From Bacteroidales bacterium (GTDB lineage: Bacteria; Bacteroidota; Bacteroidia; Bacteroidales; JAGOPY01): a stretch of 13,700 nucleotides of DNA. Both the position numbers and the translations under genes were made by a program. Position 1 is the stretch's first letter. Every line of letters begins with the position of its first letter. This document shows positions 9,501-13,700 of this stretch, one piece after another. Below the pieces are notes generated by a model that saw only the letters and a program-made list of their open reading frames with translations, had not been told where the DNA came from and searched no databases. The stretch is taken from the NCBI GenBank assembly GCA_030638325.1, contig DAOWEV010000021.1:1-13700 (forward strand). The letters run 5' to 3'.

Positions 9501-9602
9501 TTCATCCACATAATCGTTTTGAGCTATAAGGTTTGCTGAAGTTAACAGGATAACACTTACAAATACGAATGCTTTCAGAAATAACTTTTTCATACGTTTC
9601 AT
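3546..9602 (-). CDS. Alpha-2-macroglobulin family protein with intact thioester motif
   Basis: 2018 residues, longer than typical bacterial members (about 1500-1650), the extra length being mainly N-terminal. A signal peptide (~1-28, cut near LIA|QND) has no lipobox, so the protein is probably periplasmic or secreted. Order: helical TPR-like region (~30-390), first macroglobulin-like domains (~400-580), MG2 block with FFFTDRAIYRPGQTVYFKA (ending at A618), further MG domains, a bait-like linker (~1184-1241), the A2M domain (~1242-1340, FFYPDLRTNEEGD, LTEWKFMALAHT), the thioester domain with CSEQ (C1472-Q1475), and a C-terminal receptor-binding-like domain ending near MYAPEFSAHTEGVRVKV. In the family, bait cleavage by a protease triggers a conformational change and covalent trapping through the Cys-Gln thioester; that role here is inferred. 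ATG at 9602 or 9593 could be the start; the second gives a slightly more typical signal peptide. The 114-bp gap upstream separates it from the DUF3108 gene, and I see no convincing promoter there. No penicillin-binding protein 1C gene lies next to it, unlike in E. coli. Confidence 0.93.
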   Translation of the reverse strand: MKRMKKLFLKAFVFVSVILLTSANLIAQNDYVDEWKEVKSLVDKGLPKSALSTVDELYKDAKAENNTAQFVKAILYRIRLVSDYEEDFLLLSINDLNEEIAETGGPGRHILHSVLAELYWRFYQANRYKILNRTYMAVVDKDDIHTWDLRTLVDIVIAHYDTSLEDSDLLKNTPLEEYDAILVTGKGSKEYRPTLFDFLAHRAADFFMNEESGLIQPADRFQLDSEDYLFPSDEFSRMSLSTHDTLSLKFQAMIIFQGLEKFHLHDKKPKALIDVELKRLKFVRSHIVIPERDSLYLITLLMLKDNYDEQAVTAEIILEIAREYFRRGLQYKPFVSDQYRWDIQKALEYCNEAINRFPKSDGAQNCLSMLPQINDQQLSLITHYAVIPGEPVLGLLSYKNIEDAYFRILSIDPAYDQTLRKKYRNEELIREYKKLPIITEWHVSLPESADHQTHAVQIKLPEMQPGYYIVLISPDKKFSQDTKPVAYKNFWSSNISYIHQQKDDGSIDLYVLHRSSGNPLKNVEVTAYSNEYDYAERTYNLVELESYITDKTGFLNIPKKGGRSKSFYLKFVTEGETFMTDNYFYQYSRQKADRETEKTFFFTDRAIYRPGQTVYFKAIVLEKTGDQYKIKPDHRTTITFYNVNNQKVSELDLKTNEFGSVNGTFTAPDGVLTGQMRIANTSGSAYFSVEEYKRPRFEVVFEPVEGSYKLNEEVTMTGKAMAYAGNPVDHALVNYRVVRTARFPFRDYRWFWPGPPSPEMEILNGVTETDENGKFSISFEAIPDLSIHKNQMAVFDYKVIAGVTDINGETHTSEKRVSVGYKSLMIKTDVPENVNQDQFENFQVRITNLNGTPVSVKGNVKIHRLQMPDLILRTRDWQRPDVFVMTKEAFINDFPKDIYDNEDDPAGWNSLETVLEMSFDTGEDSMISVTNSAAWQEGRYKLVITSQDEFGETVEKKHFFTLFSAESGNVPEPEMNWFTVLKDSGEPGETASLLIGSAEQNRLLYEIVNKGKVISREWLKLKNEKISIEIPIKEEYRGNFGVNLLFIKDNRSYVNQEVIHVPYTNKELDISFGTFRSKLLPGASEKWNISIRGRNGEKIAAELLAGMYDASLDVFRDHQWAFSLYKAYSQSLFWSTANALKTNTSRFYKGRTGERHEPVFREYDQLNWFGFRYYGYGIRMHGMRGVVAGVSEMMVMDQGMPESKAFIEEEGIQSAKGEPIQPGEGSFEKEKTKTGRVPIRRNFQETAFFYPDLRTNEEGDIIIEFTAPESLTEWKFMALAHTQDLMKGMIEKELVTQKDLMVVPNPPRFLREGDKMSFSAKIVSLSDKDLSGKAMLVFFDAFTMQPVTLLAGPHGSAQNFNVEKGMSTVISWEIEIPAGLEALVYQVTAKAGKFSDGEEMAIPVLPNRMMVTESLPLPINGPGKKEFSFHKLLQSGASTSIKSYRLTLEFTSNPAWYAVQALPYLMEFTNACSEQVFSRFYANSLASYIANSNPDIKRIFDNWKKISPEALLSNLEKNQQLKSVLLEETPWVMQAKNETERKKRIALLFDLNKMSNDSQKTLRKLQEMQLPNGAWPWFNGMRENRYITQHIVTGIGKLHHLGVIDLGQNREVLNMMQKALRYMDEEIERDYERIMERDDDPNENHTGNIQIQYLYAKSFYTEFSEPRKINNKGFDYFKEQVATYWTERNKYMQGIIALALFRLEGGDVPGEIVRSLKEHALYSEEIGMYWRGQAGYSWDRAPIERQALLIEVFDEIPDDQVSVEKMKVWLLKQKQTQDWKTTRATADAIYALLLKGTDLLASKELVEVSLGYEKIDPLNLDGTSVEAGTGYFQTSWAGSEITPEMGQITVTKKDKGIAWGAVYWQYFEDLDKIIAAATPLHVEKHLFLEQNTASGPELVAVDENTPLKTGDKIISRIIIRTDRHMEYIHLKDMRAAAFEPVNVLSGYHYQGGLGYYESTLDASVNFFIDHLPKGTFVLEYPLTITQEGEFSNGITTIQCMYAPEFSAHTEGVRVKVVR

Positions 9603-9716
9603 ATTATGATTTTCAGTATTTAACCGGATAAAAAATAAGATGTATTGATAATTGACATTCTACAATATTTGAGCCAAAAAATGAAGATAACTACAAGCTG
9701 CAAGATATTATGCTCC

Positions 9717-10508
9717 TTACTTCCTCCTCTTAGCCACGCCATGCAGCAGCCCATCATATTCAATCAGCTCGATATTGATCCTGCCAATAAAAACTGACGA
9801 ACTCCCCAGTACCGGTATTTTATTTTCATCGTCCGTTATCCACAGCACCATCGGATAGGGCTCCTGAAAGACCTCTCCCTGGGCTACCTGAGGTTTGAAC
9901 TTCAGACACCTGAATACGCCCAGGCCGGTTTCTACAGTTTCTCTTCCAAGAAAGACAATTCTGGAAACATATACCGAATCATCCAGAAAAAAATCCATAT
10001 AATATTCATCATTTACCTCCGTGGTATCGAAATCCAGGGTTCGCATATAATAAAATACAGAAACAATATCCTGGACATATTCCGGTATATCTTTTTTATT
10101 CCGGCTGCTTTGCGCATAATTATTCAGGTGATCGAAATAGACCTGATCATTCAGAACAAACTTACCTTCACGGGTATGGCGCACAAATTTCCAGGGGATG
10201 AATGCCGAAGTGTCCAGATAGGTCTCAAAACGGTCTCTTACTTTATAAAACCAGTTAAAAACACCTACAGAATTGCCGGTTACTTCAATGTGGTATGTCT
10301 CTCTTCCGTTTACCAGCACCGGTTGATCACTTACTTTCATGGTCCCGATACCGGCAACGAACCTGTTTAACAGCCAGGAGTCGTAATAAATGTTGTATTT
10401 TAAAAACTCACCACATTTGAAAGCATTGTTTTCTACTTCCCTGAGTTCCTGGGCATACAGAGAGCCCGAGAGAGAAATAATTAATGCTATTTGAAGGACT
10501 TTTCGCAA
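9717..10508 (-). CDS. DUF3108 domain-containing exported protein
   Basis: 263 residues. The signal peptide is residues 1-19 (SGSLYA|QE). The N-terminal block AFKCGEFLKYNIYY (29-42) and the predicted beta-rich body, with FNWFYKVRDRFETYLD and a closing region near VLWITDDENKIPVLG, match DUF3108 proteins, which are widespread in Bacteroidota and of unknown biochemical role. The likely start is TTG at 10506-10508: no ATG exists between the in-frame stop just upstream and M57, which lies beyond the signal peptide and the conserved block. ATT or ATC a few codons upstream are less likely alternatives. It lies between leuS and the macroglobulin gene, all on the minus strand, but with gaps of 149 and 114 bp, so co-transcription is uncertain. 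Family call fairly sure; function unknown. Confidence 0.87.
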   Translation of the reverse strand: MRKVLQIALIISLSGSLYAQELREVENNAFKCGEFLKYNIYYDSWLLNRFVAGIGTMKVSDQPVLVNGRETYHIEVTGNSVGVFNWFYKVRDRFETYLDTSAFIPWKFVRHTREGKFVLNDQVYFDHLNNYAQSSRNKKDIPEYVQDIVSVFYYMRTLDFDTTEVNDEYYMDFFLDDSVYVSRIVFLGRETVETGLGVFRCLKFKPQVAQGEVFQEPYPMVLWITDDENKIPVLGSSSVFIGRINIELIEYDGLLHGVAKRRK

Positions 10509-10573
10509 TTGGAAGTTGTAAATTGTTAGGATTTTTTAGATTCTTTTTAAGCAAGTTTTTTAGTTGGAAAATC

Positions 10574-10589
10574 GAAGTAACACTACTTC
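10574..10589 (-). terminator. Weak candidate terminator hairpin downstream of leuS
   Basis: GAAGTA and TACTTC form a 6-bp stem with a 4-nt loop, about 70 bp past the leuS stop codon. Read on the minus strand it is followed by GATTTTCC, a poor U-tract. It sits directly after the GC-rich palindrome at 10597-10614, so leuS transcripts would carry two consecutive hairpins. The call is weak because the stem is short and the U-run is interrupted. Confidence 0.25.
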
Positions 10590-10629
10590 TGACTTCCCCC
10601 GAAAGCTTTCGGGGTCGGACTTCCGACTT
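10586..10629. repeat. 44-bp palindrome-centred repeat, copy downstream of leuS
   Basis: The core CCCCGAAAGCTTTCGGGG (10597-10614) is a perfect 18-bp palindrome that can fold as a 7-bp stem with an AGCT loop. It is flanked by GACTTCY-type heptamers (CTTCTGACTTC on the left, GGACTTCCGACTT on the right). It matches the copy at 13485-13528 at 41 of 44 positions in the same orientation. It lies 29 bp past the leuS stop codon, in the 149-bp gap before the DUF3108 gene. No clean U-tract follows on either strand, so it looks more like a dispersed intergenic element than a simple terminator. Confidence 0.85.
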
Positions 10630-10657
10630 ACCCTTTAGGACGTTGGAATTAATCAGG

Positions 10658-13441
10658 TTAAACCACCACATTAACGATCTTCCCGGGCACAACGATCACC
10701 TTCCGGATCGTTTTACCGGCTATCCATTTCTGTGCCTGCTCATTTTCAAGAACGGCTCTTTCCACATCTTCCCGTGTCATGTCAATAGGCAATTCCAGTT
10801 TAAATCGCAGTTTACCATTAAACGATACCGGGTAAGTAAAAGTATTTTCTGTAATGTATGCTGCTTTGAATTCAGGCCACTTTGCATAGGTAATGCTCTC
10901 ATGGTGTCCGAGCAACTCCCAAAGCTCTTCCGTTAGGTGAGGGGCATAAGGTGACAACAGGATGTTCAATGGTTCCAGGATGGCTCTTTTACGGCATTTC
11001 AATTCTGTAAGCTCATTCACACAGATCATGAACGAACTGACTGCGGTATTGAAAGAAAAGCGTTCAATATCTGTCTGGATTTTTTTGATGGTTTTATGAA
11101 GTACTTTCAGTTCATCCCCATCTGGCTTGTCATCGGATACCTGAAAGTTCCCCTGATTGTCGAAAAACAATTTCCAATATTTCTTCAGGAAGCGGAACAC
11201 GCCTTCAATACCCTTGGTATCCCAGGGTTTATGAAGCTCCAGCGGCCCCAGGAACATTTCGTACATACGAAGAGTATCGGCTCCATATTTTTGGATAAGT
11301 TGATCCGGGCTTTGAACGTTATGTTTGGATTTCGACATTTTCTCGATCTCCCAGCCACAGATGTATTTATCATCTTCCAGTATAAAGGTGGCATCATTAA
11401 ATTCAGGCCGCCAGGTACGGAAAGCATCCACATCCAGTATATCATTATCCACCATATTGATATCCACGTGCAGACTGGTGATATCGTATTGATCTTTCAG
11501 GTTGCAGGATACAAACTCATTGGTGCCGTTGATCCTGTATACGAAATTTGATCTGCCCTGTATTTTTCCTTGATTAATCAGCTTTTTGAATGGCTCTTCC
11601 TCGCATACAAGGCCGATATCGTAAAGGAATTTATTCCAGAAGCGGGCATAGATCAAATGCCCTGTTCCATGCTCATCACCTCCGATATACAAGTCGACGT
11701 TTCTCCAGTATTCATTGGCTTTTTTTGAAAAATATTCATCATTATTCCAGGGGTCCATATACCTTAGGTAATACCCGCTTGATCCTGCAAAACCGGGCAT
11801 GGTACTGGTTTCAATCGGATATCCTTCTTTGGTTTTCCAGTGCGGTGCCCTGGCCAGTGGCGGTTCGCCGGTTTCTGTCGGCAGATATTTATCCACATCC
11901 GGCAGTTTCAGGGGGAGTTCACTCTCATCCATGGGATAGGGCATCCCGTCTTTGTAATAGATCGGGAATGGTTCACCCCAATATCTTTGCCTGCTGAAAA
12001 TGGCATCGCGCAGGCGATAGTTTACGGTTCCTTTACCGGCGCCCATTTCTTCTATCCTTTCAATGGTTGCCATAATGGCATCCTGAACTTTCATGCCGGT
12101 GATAAAGCCCGAGTTGATCATCACCCCTTCTTTGGCATCATAAGAATCCTCCCAGGAGCGAGGGTCGCCCGGCACCTCATCCTCTTTTACAACTACCTGA
12201 ATAATTGGAATGTCAAAATATTTTGCGAAAGCAAAATCGCGGCTGTCATGGGCTGGCACTGCCATAATGGAACCCGTTCCATAACCTGCCAAAACATAAT
12301 CTGCGACCCAGATGGGTAATTTTTCATCATTCATCGGGTTGATGGCATATGCGCCTGTAAAGATGCCGGTAATCTTTTTCACTTCGGCAATCCTTTCCCG
12401 TTCAGACCGGTTTTTGGATAAATTTACATATTTCAGCACCTCTTTCATATGCTCAGAGGTTGTGATCTTTTCAACAAGGTGATATTCCGGTGCCAGCACC
12501 ATGAAAGTAGCCCCAAACAAGGTGTCAGTCCTTGTAGTAAACACTTCTATTTTATCCTCAAAGCCCTTTATTGAAAACTGAACGCTACCTCCTTCTGACC
12601 GGCCAATCCAGTTCCTCTGTATCTCTTTTAAAGACTCAAACCAGTCAATCTTATCCAGTCCATCCAATAAACGCTGTGTATAAGCTGTTACTCTGAGCGA
12701 CCATTGTTTCATCAATTTCCGCTCAACCGGATGACCGCCTCTTTCGGAGACTCCATCTTTTACTTCGTCATTGGCCAGTACCGTACCCAGTGCCGGACAC
12801 CAGTTTACCATGGTATTCGATAAATACGCAAGGCGGTAGTTTAAAAGAAGTTGTTGTTGCTCCTTTTCAGTCATGGCGATCCATTCACTGGCTGAAAAGG
12901 CGTCAACAGGATCGCATGCAGCTATTATTTCAAGGTTTCCGTGCTGCTCAAACTCCCGGATAAGTTTTTCAACCGGTTCGGCTTTATCTGTCTTTTTATT
13001 ATACCAATGTTTGAATAACTGCAGAAATGTCCATTGAGTCCATTTGTAATATGACGGATCACTGGTTTTTACCTGACGGTCCCAGTCAAAAGAAAAACCG
13101 ATCCTGTCCAGCTGCTCACGATATCTTAGAATATTCTTATCTGTGGTCACTGCCGGATGTGTCCCGGTCTGTATGGCATATTGTTCTGCCGGCAGCCCGT
13201 AAGCATCATACCCCATTGGATGCAGGACATTAAAACCAAGAAGCCTTTTATACCTGGCATAGATATCCGAGGCTATATATCCCAGCGGGTGCCCGACATG
13301 CAAACCGGCCCCTGATGGATAAGGAAACATGTCAAGTACATAGTATTTTGGCTTATCTGATTCGTTGAATGCTTTATAGGTCTTGTGCTCTCTCCAGTAT
13401 TTCCGCCACTTTTCTTCTATTGCCGTAAAATTATATTCCAT
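10658..13441 (-). CDS. leuS: Leucyl-tRNA synthetase
   Basis: 927 residues, normal for a Bacteroidota LeuRS. This class I enzyme charges tRNA-Leu with leucine using ATP in the cytoplasm. The HIGH signature is HVGH at 48-51 (FPYPSGAGLHVGH) and the KMSKS loop is at 701-705. The CP1 editing domain, which hydrolyses mischarged tRNA, keeps its threonine-rich motif TTRTDTLFG (from T302) and the aspartate of AHDSRDF (D399, corresponding to E. coli D345), so proofreading should be active. A tRNA-binding anticodon domain and a C-terminal domain ending KVIVVPGKIVNVVV complete it. ATG at 13441 begins the standard EYNFTAIEEKW N-terminus. A promoter-like sequence lies about 110 bp upstream and the predicted leader contains a palindromic repeat. 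The divergent gene is ftsX. No lesions seen. Confidence 0.98.
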   Translation of the reverse strand: MEYNFTAIEEKWRKYWREHKTYKAFNESDKPKYYVLDMFPYPSGAGLHVGHPLGYIASDIYARYKRLLGFNVLHPMGYDAYGLPAEQYAIQTGTHPAVTTDKNILRYREQLDRIGFSFDWDRQVKTSDPSYYKWTQWTFLQLFKHWYNKKTDKAEPVEKLIREFEQHGNLEIIAACDPVDAFSASEWIAMTEKEQQQLLLNYRLAYLSNTMVNWCPALGTVLANDEVKDGVSERGGHPVERKLMKQWSLRVTAYTQRLLDGLDKIDWFESLKEIQRNWIGRSEGGSVQFSIKGFEDKIEVFTTRTDTLFGATFMVLAPEYHLVEKITTSEHMKEVLKYVNLSKNRSERERIAEVKKITGIFTGAYAINPMNDEKLPIWVADYVLAGYGTGSIMAVPAHDSRDFAFAKYFDIPIIQVVVKEDEVPGDPRSWEDSYDAKEGVMINSGFITGMKVQDAIMATIERIEEMGAGKGTVNYRLRDAIFSRQRYWGEPFPIYYKDGMPYPMDESELPLKLPDVDKYLPTETGEPPLARAPHWKTKEGYPIETSTMPGFAGSSGYYLRYMDPWNNDEYFSKKANEYWRNVDLYIGGDEHGTGHLIYARFWNKFLYDIGLVCEEEPFKKLINQGKIQGRSNFVYRINGTNEFVSCNLKDQYDITSLHVDINMVDNDILDVDAFRTWRPEFNDATFILEDDKYICGWEIEKMSKSKHNVQSPDQLIQKYGADTLRMYEMFLGPLELHKPWDTKGIEGVFRFLKKYWKLFFDNQGNFQVSDDKPDGDELKVLHKTIKKIQTDIERFSFNTAVSSFMICVNELTELKCRKRAILEPLNILLSPYAPHLTEELWELLGHHESITYAKWPEFKAAYITENTFTYPVSFNGKLRFKLELPIDMTREDVERAVLENEQAQKWIAGKTIRKVIVVPGKIVNVVV

Positions 13442-13484
13442 TCCTGAACAACTAATACGTTTATACTATTACCAAATAAAATTG

Positions 13485-13528
13485 CTTCCGACTTCCCCCG
13501 AAAGCTTTCGGGGTCTGACTTCTGACTT
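13485..13528. repeat. 44-bp palindrome-centred repeat, copy in the leuS leader
   Basis: The same CCCCGAAAGCTTTCGGGG core lies at 13496-13513, with the same flanking heptamers (CTTCCGACTTC on the left, TGACTTCTGACTT on the right). Three substitutions separate it from the copy at 10586-10629. It falls between the predicted leuS promoter (13549-13577) and the leuS start (13441), so it should be transcribed as a hairpin in the leuS 5' leader. Confidence 0.85.
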
Positions 13529-13548
13529 CCAGCTTCCCTTTCAGCCTG

Positions 13549-13577
13549 CGAAGTTAGAAAATATCGGGAAAAAGCAA
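13549..13577 (-). promoter_or_regulatory. Predicted leuS promoter
   Basis: Read on the minus strand, TTG (13577-13575) is followed after 18 bp by TAACTTCG (13556-13549), one mismatch from the Bacteroidota -7 box TAnnTTTG. Transcription would start near 13543, giving a leader of about 100 nt that contains the palindromic repeat. No T-box or leader peptide was recognised in that leader. Confidence 0.5.
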
Positions 13578-13605
13578 GATGGTAAAAAGATTGAACTATT
13601 TTATC

Positions 13606-13613
13606 TAATTTCG
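13606..13613 (+). promoter_or_regulatory. Predicted -7 box for ftsX
   Basis: TAATTTCG, followed by CAG, is one mismatch from TAnnTTTG and nearly identical to the leuS box on the other strand (TAACTTCGCAG). A TTG at 13591-13593 is too close (12 bp) to be a normal -33 element, so this promoter is less certain. Transcription would begin at about 13618-13621, on or beside the TTG start codon of ftsX. Confidence 0.35.
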
Positions 13614-13618
13614 CAGTC

Positions 13619-13700
13619 TTGGCATCTTCAGAAGAAAAATATTCGCGCCGCCGGTACCAGTCGTCATACATCACAACCGTGGTCAGTATTACACTGGTGC
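13619..13700 (+). CDS. ftsX: Cell-division protein FtsX, N-terminal fragment cut by the window edge
   Basis: Only 27 codons are visible. They read (M)ASSEEKYSRRRYQSSYIT followed by TVVSITLV, a short basic cytoplasmic tail entering a first transmembrane helix, which is the typical start of Bacteroidota FtsX. FtsX is the permease-like membrane partner of the FtsE ATPase and controls peptidoglycan hydrolysis at the division site. The start is taken as TTG at 13619: the in-frame stop TGA at 13592-13594 and the lack of any ATG between leave few choices. I recall leuS lying next to ftsX in other Bacteroidota, which supports the call. The identification rests on a short stretch and is therefore moderate. 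The reverse-strand frame across this region is not a gene. Confidence 0.72.
   Translation, partial: MASSEEKYSRRRYQSSYITTVVSITLV

Noticed and set aside
9603..9716. Promoter for the macroglobulin gene
   Set aside because: TTG triplets occur in the 114-bp gap, but no downstream match to TAnnTTTG at the right spacing was good enough to list.
10597..10614. The GC-rich palindrome as an intrinsic terminator of leuS
   Set aside because: No U-tract follows on either strand, and the same element occurs in the leuS leader, where a terminator would block expression. Treated as a repeat instead.
10484..10936. Open frame of 150 codons on the plus strand across the DUF3108-leuS gap
   Set aside because: It crosses the intergenic repeat and is antisense to the conserved C-terminal part of leuS; its translation has no domain-like pattern.
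13442..13543. T-box riboswitch or leader peptide controlling leuS
   Set aside because: I found no T-box consensus, specifier loop or Leu-rich short frame in the leader; the only structure is the repeat palindrome.
13417..13674. Open frame of 85 codons on the minus strand upstream of leuS
   Set aside because: It overlaps the start of leuS, runs through the palindromic repeat and the promoter region, and is antisense to the convincing ftsX N-terminus. Its sequence resembles no protein.

Overview
The window looks like a chromosomal segment of a Bacteroidota bacterium, probably Bacteroidales/Marinilabiliales-like; the exact lineage cannot be fixed from sequence alone. Reasons: moderate GC with A-rich translation starts and almost no Shine-Dalgarno sequences, promoter-like boxes close to the Bacteroidota TTG-N18-20-TAnnTTTG pattern, Bacteroidota-type exported proteins (a ~2000-residue alpha-2-macroglobulin and a DUF3108 protein), and leuS divergent from an ftsX start.

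Left part (1-3420, plus strand): a 5'-truncated gene for a TPR-like/beta-sandwich protein lies 9 bp upstream of a gene for an exported protein with an LPP20-like domain, so the two are probably one operon. A three-pass membrane protein follows, with its own promoter-like sequence and a Cys-rich loop predicted to be periplasmic. The three look like a cell-envelope set, but none has a function I can name.

Centre (3421-10508): a 125-bp gap between convergent genes carries two different arrays of four 8-bp repeats. On the minus strand comes a 2018-residue alpha-2-macroglobulin-family protein that keeps the thioester motif (CSEQ) and a bait-like linker and has an ordinary signal peptide rather than a lipobox. 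Upstream of it lies a DUF3108 exported protein that appears to start at TTG.

Right part (10509-13700): leuS, complete and with intact catalytic and editing motifs, is read leftward. A near-identical 44-bp element (41/44) built around the palindrome CCCCGAAAGCTTTCGGGG sits on each side of leuS in the same orientation: one copy in the predicted leuS mRNA leader, the other just past the stop codon. At the far right edge the first 27 codons of ftsX begin on the plus strand, divergent from leuS; the start appears to be TTG and nearly leaderless.

Overall this is mostly housekeeping and envelope DNA. I do not see a clear new system. The items most worth checking are the paired palindromic elements around leuS, the 8-bp repeat arrays, the thioester macroglobulin and the uncharacterised three-gene envelope set.
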